48,193 bases of DNA from Actinomycetales bacterium (GCA_015655375.1 JAATFD010000004.1:1-48193), one strand, 5' to 3'. Shown: positions 9,301-18,534, numbered from the stretch's first letter. Program-made: numbers and translations. The notes: generated from the letters alone by a model not told the origin.

Positions 9301-12300
9301 CACCCCGGAGATGACGGAACCGAGGGCGTCGACCTCGTCATCCACCTCGACACCGCCTGGGACGATGACCCGCACGGGCTCGACAAGCACGCGGTGCGCA
9401 CCCTTGGCATGCCCCTCTCACTGCCCGACTCGATTGCGACCGGGGCAGTCCCCGTCATCGACGAATCCCGACTGCCCGAGCACATGTACGCGCTGCTTGC
9501 GGGCACGGCCGGCGTCGAGTCGACGACGGTGAACGGCGATCGCATCACGTCTCTCCCACAGATGGTCCCCTCCGAGGATTCGCCGTTCGGTGAGGCCCAC
9601 TACCGTTTCACGCTCCCGGACCACCTGGGCACCGACCACGCCGGCGTCACCGCGAACGCACTGCCTGTCGGACTCGCACCGACCGACTGGGTGCTCGACG
9701 CCCTGCTTGGTCCCTGCTGGCCCGCGATCTATGCGGCGCTAGGCTCGGCCCTGCACGACGACTATCCCGTCATCGAAGGCCTGCTCAACGCCGTTCACCT
9801 CGACCACACGATCGAGGTCTCCCCGACCCCGCAGGACCTTGTGGCGAGCGGTGTGTCGGCGATCGACGTCGTCTCGCGTGTCTCGTCGGTGGCCGAGTCC
9901 TCCTCCGGACGCATCGTCACCGTCTCGCTGACCCTGTTCGCAGGCGGGGAGCGCATCGGTTCCACCCAGGAACGCTTCGCGATCCGCGGGCGAGCAACCG
10001 GGGACACCGTCCCCGCGGATCCGCCGGTGGCCGGTGGTGCGCCCCGTGAGGTCCGCGACACCCCGCGATCCATCCTGCGCCGAGTCGTGGTCCGCGCCCC
10101 CCGCGACATGACGCCCTTCGCCATCGTCTCGGGTGACTTCAACCCGATCCACACCTCGACGACCGCCGCGCGTGTCGCCGGGATGGACGCGCCGCTAGTT
10201 CACGGCATGTGGCTGTCGGCCACCGCCCAGCACGTCGTCTGTGCCACCGACCAGGGTGAGCGCGGAGCCATCCTGCGTGGGTGGACCTACGCGATGTTCG
10301 GCACCGTCTCCCTGGATGACGAGGTCGAGATCACCGTCGAGAGGGTCGGGCGCATCGTCGGAGGTGGCCTTGCCCTTGAGGTGACCTGCCGGATCGACGG
10401 GAACGTCGTCTCCCACGCGACGGCCACCGTGCTCGCGCCACGCACCGCTTACCTCTACCCCGGTCAGGGCATCCAGGCCCAGGGCATGGGGCTCGACGAG
10501 CGGGCCCGCAGCGCCGCAGTCGATGACATCTGGACCCGGGCAGACCGCCACACCCGCGCGACGCTCGGCTTCTCGATCCTTGCGATCGTCCGCGACAACC
10601 CGACGGAGCTGACGGCCCAGGGTGTCACCTACCGTCACCCCGACGGCATTCTCAACCTCACCCAGTTCACCCAGGTCGCCCTCGCGACCCTGGCCTTCGC
10701 GCAGACCGAGCGTCTGCGCGAGGAGGGCGCGCTGGTGGACGGTGCCTGCTTCGCCGGACACTCCCTGGGTGAGTACGACGCCCTGAGTTCCTACGCCCAG
10801 GTCTTCCCACTGGAGACCGTCCTCGAGCTGGTCTTCCACCGTGGCCGGACGATGCACGAGCTGGTCGAACGGGACGCGCAGGGCCGCTCCAACTACCGGA
10901 TGGGCGCCCTGCGACCCAACCAGTTCGGTGTGAGCGACGACGGGGTCATCGACTACGTCAGATCTGTGGCTGACTCCAGCGGCGAGTTCCTGGAGATCGT
11001 CAATTACAACCTGGCCGGACAGCAGTATGCGATCGCCGGAACGATCGCCGGCCTCGACGCTTTGTCTGCCGACGCCCGCGCACGTGCAAAGGCCGCCGGA
11101 GGCAAGAACCCGTTCATGCTGGTGCCCGGCATCGACGTGCCCTTCCACAGCTCGGTCCTGCGCCGCGGTGTGCCCGAGTTCCGTCAGAAGCTCGAGGAAC
11201 GGATCCCTCACGACCTCGACCCCGAAACCCTGGTCGGACGCTACATCCCGAACCTCGTGGCACGTCCCTTCGAGCTGACCCAAGACTTCGTCCGATCAAT
11301 CCTCGAGGTCGTTCCCTCCGAGGTGCTCACTCCGCTCGTCGAGGATGACTCCGCCTGGGAGAAGGCCGCCGCAGAGCGCTCGGAGCTCACCCGTTTGCTC
11401 CTCATCGAGCTGCTGTGCTGGCAGTTCGCGAGCCCCGTCCGCTGGATCGAGACACAGGCCGCGCTCTTCATGCCCGACGACCGCGGAGGTCTGGGCATTG
11501 AGGAAGCCGTCGAGGTCGGACTCGGCGCCTCGCCGACGCTGACCAACCTCGCGACGAAGACACTCCGGATGCCACGCTTCGCGGGTCGCCACGTCACCGT
11601 CCGCAATGTGCAGCGCGACGAGGCCGTGGTTCTTCACACCGACGTCGCCACGCTCGACGACGACTTCGATGAGGACGAGGACATCTCGGATACTCCTGCC
11701 GGAGACAGCGCTGTTGGTGCGATCCCCACGACGTCCAGGACGCCTGCGCCCGCCGAGGCGGCACCCGCACCCGCAGCAGCACCAGCAGCTCCCGCCGGTG
11801 CCCCCGGTGCCGTCGCGGACCTGCCATTCACGGCCTCCGACGCGATCCGCGTCCTCCTGGCGCATTCCGCCCGCGTCCGCCCTGACCAGGTCGGCGACCA
11901 CGACACCACGGAATCCCTGACCAACGGCGTGTCCTCGCGACGCAACCAGCTGCTGATGGATCTGTCGACCGAGCTCGGGATGTCATCGATCGATGGCGCC
12001 GCCGAAGCGGACGTCGTCACGCTGTCGGCGACCGTGGACCGTCTGGCCCACAACTACCGGCCCTTCGGACCGATCCTCACCGAGATCGTTCGCGAGCGCG
12101 TGCGCAAGCTCTTCGGAGCCGCGGGCGCGAAGACCTCCCGGATCCAGGACCGCGTGAGTTCCGTGTGGGGGCTTGGCGACGGATGGGTCGCCCATGTGAC
12201 GTCCGAGGTCCTGCTCGGAACCCGCGAAGGCTCCTCGACGCGCGACGGCGACCTCGCCACGCTCGGGTCGGAGGCACCGACCTCCACGTCCGGCGTCGAC

Positions 12301-15300
12301 ACGCTCATCGACGCCGCCGTGCAGGCCGTCGCCCAGCGGCGTGGCCTCACCGTGGCTCTCCCGCAGTCCGGTGGGTCTGCGGGTGGATCGGTCGTCGATT
12401 CCGCGGCTCTCGATGCCTTCGCCGCGACGGTGACGGGTCCCGACGGAGTGCTGGCCACCACGGCTCGCCACGTCCTCACTCAGCTCGGGTTGTCCGCGCC
12501 CGATCCCGTTGAGGACGTGGCCGGCGACGAGACTCGGGTCGTCGACGCGGTCTCCGCCGAACTTGGACAGGGGTGGCCCGACCTGGTCGCACCGCACTTC
12601 GACGGTCAGCGCGCAGTCCTGTTGGACGATCGGTGGGCGAGCGCCCGCGAGGATCTGGCCCGTCTATGGGTCGACGGAGAGCTTCCCGCCACCTCGGTGT
12701 TCACGGGAGCCGGACGCGCCGTTGCCGATCAGGCCACGTGGTGGGCCGAGCGGGCCCGACGTGAGGACCACACCGATTTGGTGCCGGTCTTCGAGCGGAT
12801 CGCCATCGATGCCTCCCGCGTCCCTGGTGTCGATGACCCGGCCGCCCAATGGAGGGACGACATCGCCCTCGTCACTGGGATGACGCCCGCCTCGATCGGT
12901 GGGGCCGTCGTGGCCGGGCTGCTCGCCGGTGGGGCGACCGTCATCGCGACAGCGTCCTCGGTGGACGCTCGCCGCCTCGACTTTGCGAAGACGCTCTACC
13001 GCACGCATGCGGCCCCTGGCGCGAAGCTGTGGGTGCTGCCCGCGAACCTGTCCAGCTATCGCGACGTCGATGCGCTGATCGAGTGGATCGCCTCTCCGCA
13101 GTCGAAGTCCGTGGGTGGGTCCCCGGTGGAGATCAAGCCGGCGTTGATCCCAACGCTGTTCTTCCCCTTCGCTGCTCCACGGGTCGTCGGCACGATGGCC
13201 GAGGCCGGGCCCGTCCCCGAGAACCAGATGCGCCTGCTCCTGTGGTCGATCGAGCGAACGATCTCCGGGCTCGCCACGATCGGATCAGACATCGCCGTGA
13301 ACCACCGCGTCCACGTCATCCTGCCGGGCTCTCCCAACCGGGGGGTCTTCGGTGGGGATGGCGCCTACGCTGAGGCGAAGTCCTCCTTCGACGCGATCAC
13401 GACGCGCTGGCATTCCGAAAAGGACTGGGCGGATCGGGTCTCCCTGGTCCACCCGCGCATCGGATGGGTGCGCGGAACCGGCCTGATGGGTGGCAACGAT
13501 CCTCTGGTCGACGCGGTCGAGAAGGCGGGCGTGCGCACCTGGTCGACCGAGGAAATGGCCGACCAAGTGCTCGCCCTATGTGCACCGGCGATCCGGGCAT
13601 CAGCGGCCCTCGAGCCCGTCTCCCCGGATCTGACCGGTGGGCTCGGCGCCGACCTTGATCTGCGGGCACTGCGTGAACAGGCAGCCCGCGATGCGGCCGA
13701 GGCCGCCACCGCCGATGCTAAGCAGGTGACTCCTGTGGCCACGGTCTCGGCGTTGCCCTCCCCGACCCGGACACTGATCCACCACGTCGATCCCGACGAG
13801 TGGGGTCCCGTTTCCGCTTCTCTGGAGGACACGGTCGTCATCGTCGGTCTCGGCGAAGTCGGCCCCTGGGGCTCGTCGCGCACACGGATGGAGGCCGAAC
13901 TCGGTATCCACTCTGACGGATCCGTCGACCTGACGCCTGCGGGCGTTCTGGAACTGGCCTGGATGACAGGCCTGCTGACCTGGCGGGACTCGCCGGTCGG
14001 AGGCTGGTACGACGCTGAGGACAACCTGGTCCCCGAGGCTGAGATCTTCGATCGCTACCGTGACGAGGTCGTCGCGCGCTCCGGCGTGCGTTTCTTCGCC
14101 GACGACGGCCCGCTCCACGACGGGTGGAGCCCGGAGGCGACAACGGTCTTCCTCGACCGCGACATCACCTTCTCGGTCGCCGATCGCGCCGAGGCCGAGG
14201 GCTACCTCGAGGCCGATCCGCGATTCACCCGCATCGAACGCGATCCCGCGACCGATGAGTGGAGCGTGACTCGCCTCAGCGGTGGGCAGGCCCGGGTCCC
14301 TCGACGCGCAACGCTCTCGCGGCGCATCGGCGGGCAGTTCCCGACGGACTTCGATCCCTCGCGGTGGGGAATCCCGGCCTCGATGCTCGATTCGATCGAC
14401 CGGATCGCCGCGTGGAATCTCGTCACGGCGGTTGACGCATTCATCTCCTCCGGGTTCAGCCCCGCCGAGATTCTCGAGGCCGTCCACCCGGCGAACGTCG
14501 CCTCGACGCAGGGCACGGGCTTCGGGGGCATGACCTCGATGCACAAGCTCTTCGTGGATCGTTTCCTCGGGGAGAGCATTCCTCAGGACATCCTCCAGGA
14601 GACACTGCCCAACGTGGTCGCCGCGCACACGATGCAGTCCTACATCGGCGGCTACGGATCGATGATCAACCCGGTCGGAGCCTGTGCGACCGCCGCGGTG
14701 TCCATCGAGGAGGGTCTTGACAAGATTGCACTCGGCAAGGCCGACGTCGTCGTGGCGGGAGCCATCGACGACATCCAGGTCGAGTCGATCGTCGGATTCG
14801 GGTCGATGAACGCGACGGCCGACTCGGAGGCCATGCTTGCCCAGGGCATCTCCGAGCGATTCGTCTCGCGTCCCAACGACCGTCGTCGCGGAGGATTCGT
14901 CGAGTCTCAGGGTGGCGGCACGGTACTGCTGGCCCGCGCGTCTGTGGCTCTTGAGATGGGCCTGCCGGTCCTCGGAGTCGTCGCCTTCGCCCAGACGCAT
15001 GCGGATGGAGCACACACCTCGATCCCGGCACCCGGGCTCGGAGCACTGGCCTGCGGACGCGGGGGCCCCCAGTCCCTGCTGGCCCGGTCGCTGCGCCGTC
15101 TCGGTGCGAGCGTCGACGACATCGAGGTTGTGTCCAAGCACGACACCTCGACGAACGCGAACGACACCAACGAGTCGGACCTGCACACCCGGCTCGCCCG
15201 TGCGCTGGGACGCGCCGAGGGCAATCCCCTGTTCGTCGTCTCCCAGAAGAGCCTGACCGGGCACTCGAAGGGCGGGGCGTGCGTCTTTCAGGTCAGCGGC

Positions 15301-15846
15301 CTCACGCAGTTGTTCCAGACCGGTGTCGTCCCGGCCAACGCGGCACTCGACTGCGTGGACGACGAGCTCGCGGCCAACCCGGATCTGGTGTGGGTCCGTC
15401 GTCCGCTCGACCTCGGCTCCACCGGGATCGTGCGCGCAGGCCTGGCGACCTCGCTCGGCTTCGGACATGTGTCGTCCTTGGTGGCCCTCGTTCACCCCGC
15501 GGCCTTCGAGGCGCTCGTTGTCTCCTCGGCCGAGGGCGGAGTCGAGGCTGGACACGAGCTGCTGGCCCGCTGGCGCGAGCGTTCCGATGCCCGCCTGCGC
15601 GAGGGTACCCGCCACCGCGAGGCCGGCATGCTTGGCCACGCATCGCTCTTCGTGCCCGTCGAGACTCGTCGTCTTCCTGAGGAGGACGCCCACACGAGCA
15701 TCGATCCCCACGAGGTCGAAGCCGCGATGTTGCTCGACGAGTCCGCGCGACTGGGGGCCGACGGTATCTATGCGATGCCGACCGGGTCCGGGCGCGCGGC
15801 CTCCACCGATGCCGTGCGGGGCTCTGCCGGTCAGCAGCGCCCGTGA
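6373..15846 (+). CDS. fas: Type I fatty acid synthase (multidomain)
   Basis: A 3157-residue bacterial FAS I that carries out the whole de novo fatty acid cycle. Domains in order: acyltransferase (GHSQG, Ser167); FMN enoyl reductase (LLAGMTPTTVDPEIV from about residue 437; HIEDGHAGGHHSWED); MaoC-type dehydratase (GDFNPIH, Asp1255/His1260); malonyl/palmitoyl transferase (GHSLGEY, Ser1464); an Ala/Pro linker (about 1790-1815); ACP (GVSSRRNQLL, probable phosphopantetheine Ser1854); ketoreductase (LVTGMTPASIGG; Tyr2332/Lys2336); and ketosynthase (GACATAAVS, Cys2771; SKHDTST; TGHSKGG). No phosphopantetheinyl transferase domain is present; that job falls to AcpS, whose GTG overlaps the stop codon. 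The start at 6373 overlaps accD. ATG 6445 is an alternative, because residues 1-24 carry no family signal and no strong binding site precedes either start. Confidence 0.96.
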   Translation: MSTPKAVLPPHPTFPDSSENRASFMTTSSFLTGLTTEPYALLFGGQATPWREALGEAATDATLATPLESSLAGSDALLSPVRLELAGLGVASLPFTFSSTGGPTTANGAHEDRPRTRRRRGVEAASERSTSLSVPGIVLAQYAALLSLALDGLDTRTHHPVAVEGHSQGVLGVALHEAWVGGEDGAIDRVIALARIIGAAADRETRRLGIHPVGEATAMVSVRDFPEKILRRLVGRHDGLSHPVSIGVRNDQHTHVLSGYPEDLALVVTAIEKVAARDVAEHFTHQRGGAPLAPVCEFLPVDTPFHSDLLAGAVDLTLTWATDCGLDVAWAEPLARGVLTDHVDWPAQIHDAASSGARWALDCGPGATLTRMTRILLEGTGIGVVSAGTTEDRDHLSTPGWTPPAPSEWSAFAPRLVTLPDGRTVLDTAFSRLTGRSPVLLAGMTPTTVDPEIVAAAANAGHWTELAGGGQVTEEVYAANLAGLRERLEPGRTAEFNSMFFDRYLWNLQFGTQRIVSKSRASGAPLDGVVVSAGIPELDEAKELIAQLHADGFPYVAFKPGTVEQILRTVDIARAVPDTSVIIHIEDGHAGGHHSWEDLDELLLRTYATLRATPNMVVCVGGGVGTPERAADYLTGQWSRRYDRPAMPVDGVLVGTAAMTVKEAQTTPEVKRMLVATPGVREDDEDAGWIGSLESRGGMTSGLSHLRADMHEVDNDAAAAARLIAEIGGDAAAVRARREEIITALDRTAKPYFGDLESMTYSQWVTRFADQCFPWVDPTWTIRFHDLLQRVEARLSPLDHGEVVTLFPEVADVEDAPAAVARLLEAYPNAETTEVTSIDAAWFPTLCRSYPKPMPFVPVLDDDLMRWWGQDGLWQSQDPRYTAESVRTIPGPVSVAGIDRVDEPVAELLGRFEQASVDRLEAEGVTANPVRARLGQDTPVTSLTQYLRTVPHIMWKGHLITNPAFILDEDRVDIVDHPGDDGTEGVDLVIHLDTAWDDDPHGLDKHAVRTLGMPLSLPDSIATGAVPVIDESRLPEHMYALLAGTAGVESTTVNGDRITSLPQMVPSEDSPFGEAHYRFTLPDHLGTDHAGVTANALPVGLAPTDWVLDALLGPCWPAIYAALGSALHDDYPVIEGLLNAVHLDHTIEVSPTPQDLVASGVSAIDVVSRVSSVAESSSGRIVTVSLTLFAGGERIGSTQERFAIRGRATGDTVPADPPVAGGAPREVRDTPRSILRRVVVRAPRDMTPFAIVSGDFNPIHTSTTAARVAGMDAPLVHGMWLSATAQHVVCATDQGERGAILRGWTYAMFGTVSLDDEVEITVERVGRIVGGGLALEVTCRIDGNVVSHATATVLAPRTAYLYPGQGIQAQGMGLDERARSAAVDDIWTRADRHTRATLGFSILAIVRDNPTELTAQGVTYRHPDGILNLTQFTQVALATLAFAQTERLREEGALVDGACFAGHSLGEYDALSSYAQVFPLETVLELVFHRGRTMHELVERDAQGRSNYRMGALRPNQFGVSDDGVIDYVRSVADSSGEFLEIVNYNLAGQQYAIAGTIAGLDALSADARARAKAAGGKNPFMLVPGIDVPFHSSVLRRGVPEFRQKLEERIPHDLDPETLVGRYIPNLVARPFELTQDFVRSILEVVPSEVLTPLVEDDSAWEKAAAERSELTRLLLIELLCWQFASPVRWIETQAALFMPDDRGGLGIEEAVEVGLGASPTLTNLATKTLRMPRFAGRHVTVRNVQRDEAVVLHTDVATLDDDFDEDEDISDTPAGDSAVGAIPTTSRTPAPAEAAPAPAAAPAAPAGAPGAVADLPFTASDAIRVLLAHSARVRPDQVGDHDTTESLTNGVSSRRNQLLMDLSTELGMSSIDGAAEADVVTLSATVDRLAHNYRPFGPILTEIVRERVRKLFGAAGAKTSRIQDRVSSVWGLGDGWVAHVTSEVLLGTREGSSTRDGDLATLGSEAPTSTSGVDTLIDAAVQAVAQRRGLTVALPQSGGSAGGSVVDSAALDAFAATVTGPDGVLATTARHVLTQLGLSAPDPVEDVAGDETRVVDAVSAELGQGWPDLVAPHFDGQRAVLLDDRWASAREDLARLWVDGELPATSVFTGAGRAVADQATWWAERARREDHTDLVPVFERIAIDASRVPGVDDPAAQWRDDIALVTGMTPASIGGAVVAGLLAGGATVIATASSVDARRLDFAKTLYRTHAAPGAKLWVLPANLSSYRDVDALIEWIASPQSKSVGGSPVEIKPALIPTLFFPFAAPRVVGTMAEAGPVPENQMRLLLWSIERTISGLATIGSDIAVNHRVHVILPGSPNRGVFGGDGAYAEAKSSFDAITTRWHSEKDWADRVSLVHPRIGWVRGTGLMGGNDPLVDAVEKAGVRTWSTEEMADQVLALCAPAIRASAALEPVSPDLTGGLGADLDLRALREQAARDAAEAATADAKQVTPVATVSALPSPTRTLIHHVDPDEWGPVSASLEDTVVIVGLGEVGPWGSSRTRMEAELGIHSDGSVDLTPAGVLELAWMTGLLTWRDSPVGGWYDAEDNLVPEAEIFDRYRDEVVARSGVRFFADDGPLHDGWSPEATTVFLDRDITFSVADRAEAEGYLEADPRFTRIERDPATDEWSVTRLSGGQARVPRRATLSRRIGGQFPTDFDPSRWGIPASMLDSIDRIAAWNLVTAVDAFISSGFSPAEILEAVHPANVASTQGTGFGGMTSMHKLFVDRFLGESIPQDILQETLPNVVAAHTMQSYIGGYGSMINPVGACATAAVSIEEGLDKIALGKADVVVAGAIDDIQVESIVGFGSMNATADSEAMLAQGISERFVSRPNDRRRGGFVESQGGGTVLLARASVALEMGLPVLGVVAFAQTHADGAHTSIPAPGLGALACGRGGPQSLLARSLRRLGASVDDIEVVSKHDTSTNANDTNESDLHTRLARALGRAEGNPLFVVSQKSLTGHSKGGACVFQVSGLTQLFQTGVVPANAALDCVDDELAANPDLVWVRRPLDLGSTGIVRAGLATSLGFGHVSSLVALVHPAAFEALVVSSAEGGVEAGHELLARWRERSDARLREGTRHREAGMLGHASLFVPVETRRLPEEDAHTSIDPHEVEAAMLLDESARLGADGIYAMPTGSGRAASTDAVRGSAGQQRP

Positions 15847-16316
15847 TCCTCGGTCTGGGATGTGATCTGGTCGCCCTGCCGGCTCTCGCCGAGCAGGTGG
15901 GGCGACCTGGATCGCATTTCGCCGAGCAGGTACTGACGTCCCGGGAACTGCGCACCGTCCGGGCCCGTGTGAAGGCCACGACCGGGGACGCAGACGGCGC
16001 TGGTGTGTCCGAAGCCTTCGTCCGTCACCTCGGCGGACACTGGGCGGCGAAGGAGGCCGTCATCAAGGCGTGGTCGACCTCGTTGGCGTCCGCTCCCCCA
16101 CCCCTGGACCTCGATGAGGTCGATTGGCGGCAGATCGAGGTCGTCCACGATCACTGGGATCGTCCCTCGATCCTCTTGCACGGCCGTCTCGCCGACGAAG
16201 TGGCACACAGCGTCGATCCCGATGGACTCGGGATTGCCTGGCACGTCTCAATCTCCCACGATGGCGACTACGCGATGGCGGTCGTCGTGCTGGAGACGTC
16301 CTCGTTCAACGATTGA
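15843..16316 (+). CDS. acpS: Holo-[acyl-carrier-protein] synthase
   Basis: A 157-residue AcpS that transfers 4'-phosphopantetheine from CoA to the ACP serine, here most likely the ACP domain of the adjacent FAS I. The Mg/CoA-binding motifs are clear: LGLGCDLVALP with Asp8, and WAAKEAVIKAW with Glu71. The C-terminal HVSISHDGDYAMAVVV strand is typical. The start is a GTG that overlaps the FAS stop in GTGA, so it is coupled to fas. It is somewhat longer than typical 120-130-residue AcpS proteins, with an insert near residues 45-60 and 80-105. The last 11 bases overlap the tail of the convergent TauE/SafE gene. Confidence 0.92.
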   Translation: MILGLGCDLVALPALAEQVGRPGSHFAEQVLTSRELRTVRARVKATTGDADGAGVSEAFVRHLGGHWAAKEAVIKAWSTSLASAPPPLDLDEVDWRQIEVVHDHWDRPSILLHGRLADEVAHSVDPDGLGIAWHVSISHDGDYAMAVVVLETSSFND

Positions 16317-17052
16317 GCCACAGCCACCCGGCCAGGATGATCGCCGCGATCGAGACCGCCCATCGCAGCACCGTATTGGGGATGAAACGCTGGACGATGG
16401 GACCGAGGTAGCCACCTGCCAGACAACCAGCACCCATGACGAGGGCGGCGGGCCAGTTGATCGGGGTCGTCGCGACGAAGAACAGGGTCGCTGCCAAGTT
16501 CGAAGCGGCGAGCAGGATCGACTTCACCATCACCGATACGTGGAACGGCATGTCGGAAGCGAGCACCGCCACCACCAAGTAGATGACACCCGCACCCGCA
16601 CCGAAGTACCCCCCGTAGATGCACACCAGGAACAGGGCGACGAGATATCCCCACCGCGGAACGTGCGCGAAGCCCCGCATCGACTTCAATCGAGGGCTGA
16701 TCAGGAGCAGCAACCCGGCAGCCAGCACCAACCACGGCACCACCGAAGAGAAACTCGTCTCGCCCGTGGTCACCAGCAACGCCCCACCAGTCAGTCCTCC
16801 GGCGAAAGCGATGAGAACTTCCTGGCCGGAGGTCCGCCTGCCTCGGGCCACGAACTCCCGCCCCGACTTCACCGTCGTCCCGATCCCGGCCCCGAGCAAG
16901 GCAACCGTGTTCGTGACGTTGGCCGTGACTGGTGGCAGACCGACCGCCAGCAGCGCTGGATAGGACACCAGCGAGGCCAGGCCCGCGAGGTAGCCGATGA
17001 GTCCGGCGCAAACACCTGCACCGACGAGCTGGATGAGGACAAGAGACGTCAC
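16306..17052 (-). CDS. TauE/SafE-family membrane permease
   Basis: A 248-residue integral membrane protein with about eight hydrophobic segments. The N-terminus (LIQLVGAGVCAGLIGYLAGL), the following ASLVSYPALLAVGLPPVTANVTN and the repeat-like GAGCLAGGYLGPIVQRFIPN match TauE/SafE (DUF81) permeases. Members export sulfite, sulfoacetate or related anions, but the substrate cannot be told from sequence. It starts at GTG 17052 with only a weak ribosome binding site. The gene is convergent to acpS and overlaps it by 11 bases. No operon partner is obvious. Confidence 0.85.
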   Translation of the reverse strand: MTSLVLIQLVGAGVCAGLIGYLAGLASLVSYPALLAVGLPPVTANVTNTVALLGAGIGTTVKSGREFVARGRRTSGQEVLIAFAGGLTGGALLVTTGETSFSSVVPWLVLAAGLLLLISPRLKSMRGFAHVPRWGYLVALFLVCIYGGYFGAGAGVIYLVVAVLASDMPFHVSVMVKSILLAASNLAATLFFVATTPINWPAALVMGAGCLAGGYLGPIVQRFIPNTVLRWAVSIAAIILAGWLWLNR

Positions 17053-17094
17053 CGGGTCAGATTAGCCCGACCTCACACACGGTCCGAGGTGTGG

Positions 17095-17637
17095 TCATAT
17101 TGGCGCGTCGACCAGGGCTTCCTCTCGAACCGGAGCAGAACGCTGCTGATCAGCGATTGTTTCGTCGGAGTCGTCCTCCGACGATCGAGCGTCTGGGCTC
17201 TCCCCCTCACGTGACGAGATCCCCGACGACGCGGACGTCTCCACCGCCGACTCGGCCGAGGCCTCCGGAGCCGGGGTGGGCACCTTGCCGAAGTGCGTCC
17301 ATCCGAAAGCGATGTCGTGTCCCATGGCCTGAGCGGTGACGACCATCTCGGAGCGGACCTCGCCCTGGTCGTCCTTCCATGCGTTGACCGTCGGGCGACC
17401 GACGACAATCACTGGGTCTCCTTTGTGGATCGATGACACTGCGTTCTCCGCCAGACGGTCCCAGGCCCGCACCGTGTACCAGTGAGGTTCCCGATCCTCG
17501 ATGACACCGTCGTCCCTGACGCGCCATTGGGAAACTGCAAGCCGGAAGCGGATCGTGTGCCGCCCGCTCTGGGTCGTTCGTCTGCGCAGATCCGTCCCCA
17601 CCCGGCCGCGCAACGTGAGAGTCGTGTTCTCGTTCAT
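17095..17637 (-). CDS. ssb: Single-stranded DNA-binding protein (SSB paralogue)
   Basis: A 180-residue OB-fold protein. TLRGRVGTDLRRRTTQSGR, RFRLAVSQWRVRDDG, WYTVRAWDRLAENAVSSIHK and GDPVIVVGRPTVNAWKDDQG are the SSB core strands. I start at ATG 17637, which follows CAGGAGGAAACC; the frame stays open upstream to 17847 but those residues are unlike SSB. The C-terminal tail is acidic and Ser/Glu-rich but ends ...REEALVDAPI. It lacks the DDDIPF-type tip that SSBs use to recruit replication and repair proteins. Together with its isolation from rpsF/rpsR/rplI, this suggests a secondary SSB (SsbB-like) rather than the housekeeping copy. Confidence 0.85.
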   Translation of the reverse strand: MNENTTLTLRGRVGTDLRRRTTQSGRHTIRFRLAVSQWRVRDDGVIEDREPHWYTVRAWDRLAENAVSSIHKGDPVIVVGRPTVNAWKDDQGEVRSEMVVTAQAMGHDIAFGWTHFGKVPTPAPEASAESAVETSASSGISSREGESPDARSSEDDSDETIADQQRSAPVREEALVDAPI

Positions 17638-17785
17638 GGTTTCCTCCTGTCCGTCCGGCATGTGCCGGTGGAACCAGAGTGAGCCAACCCACGCGCACAA
17701 CCGACTCGCGCGATCCATATCTGTGGATGCGCGCGAGCCGGTGCGTTGAACTGTGGAAAAGCCGGATCCCTCTCGGAAGGGGATC

Positions 17786-18457
17786 TCAGGCCGTGGCGGA
17801 TCCGTCCTCGGCGGGTGCCTCAGCCTCGTCGGCGCGAGGGGACGCAATACCTAGAGCGACGACCTCCTTCGAAATCCTGCGGGCCTCGGCGCGCGCGGGC
17901 CCGGGATCGGCCGGGAAAAGGACTCGGCGGTAGTACTCCAACTCCTGGATCGATTCGAGGATGTCGGCCAGCGCACGGTGCCCACCGTGCTTGGACGGAG
18001 CCTCGTCGTAGGTCACCTTGTACCAGCGCTTCGCGAGTTCCTTGACCGAGGAGACGTCAATCAGCCGGTAGTGCAGGTGATCGATGACTGCCGCCATGTT
18101 GGCCTCGAGGAAGACCTTGTCGGTTCCCACCGAGTTGCCGGCCAACAGGGCACTGTTCGGCGTCGGAACGAACTTCTTGATGTAGTCGAGGACCTGAGTC
18201 GTCGCATCCTCCATCGTCAGTCCGTCGTCAAGCTCATCGAGCAAACCGGAACGTGTATGCATCGATCGCACGAAATCATCCATGTGGTCGAGCCCCGCCT
18301 GGGTGGGCTTGATGAGGACATCGATTCCCGGATCGATCACAGAGAGGTTTGCGTCGGTGATGACGACCGCCACCTCAATCAGATCATCCTTCGTCACGTC
18401 CAGGCCGGTCATCTCACAGTCGATCCACACCAGTGGATCCTTCAGGGTCTCAGTCAC
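17786..18457 (-). CDS. orn: Oligoribonuclease (3'-5' exoribonuclease, DEDDh)
   Basis: A 223-residue Orn that degrades 2-5-nucleotide RNAs and linear dinucleotides such as pGpG in the cytoplasm. WIDCEMTGLD at residues 12-21 gives the Exo I Asp14/Glu16. LLAGNSVGTDKVFLEANM gives Exo II, and SKHGGHRALADILESIQEL gives the Exo III His/Asp. The family is usually about 180-200 residues; the extra 30 or so at the C-terminus are charged and low in complexity (ends EAEAPAEDGSATA). It is transcribed away from the ABC transporter and followed by ssb with a 148-base gap. Confidence 0.93.
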   Translation of the reverse strand: MTETLKDPLVWIDCEMTGLDVTKDDLIEVAVVITDANLSVIDPGIDVLIKPTQAGLDHMDDFVRSMHTRSGLLDELDDGLTMEDATTQVLDYIKKFVPTPNSALLAGNSVGTDKVFLEANMAAVIDHLHYRLIDVSSVKELAKRWYKVTYDEAPSKHGGHRALADILESIQELEYYRRVLFPADPGPARAEARRISKEVVALGIASPRADEAEAPAEDGSATA

Positions 18458-18502
18458 GGGTCCCAGTGTAGGCGGGCTGGCGGAGCGCCCTGAGGCGGCG
18501 AC

Positions 18503-18534
18503 GCCCGCGAGGCCCTGCAGCGGAACTCGCGGGC
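18503..18534 (-). terminator. Hairpin after the amino-acid ABC operon
   Basis: GCCCGCGAG (18503-18511) and CTCGCGGGC (18526-18534) form a perfect 9-bp stem with a 14-base loop, just past the stop of the solute-binding protein and before orn. There is no U-tract. A terminator is plausible, since actinobacterial terminators often lack U-runs, but it is not proven. Confidence 0.5.

Noticed and set aside
13600-15711. 703-residue minus-strand open frame inside fas
   Set aside because: Antisense shadow of the KR/KS domains, Arg/Asp/Gly-rich with no recognisable domain.
16003-17214. 403-residue plus-strand open frame across acpS and the TauE/SafE gene
   Set aside because: Polar, low-complexity translation lying antisense to a clear membrane protein.
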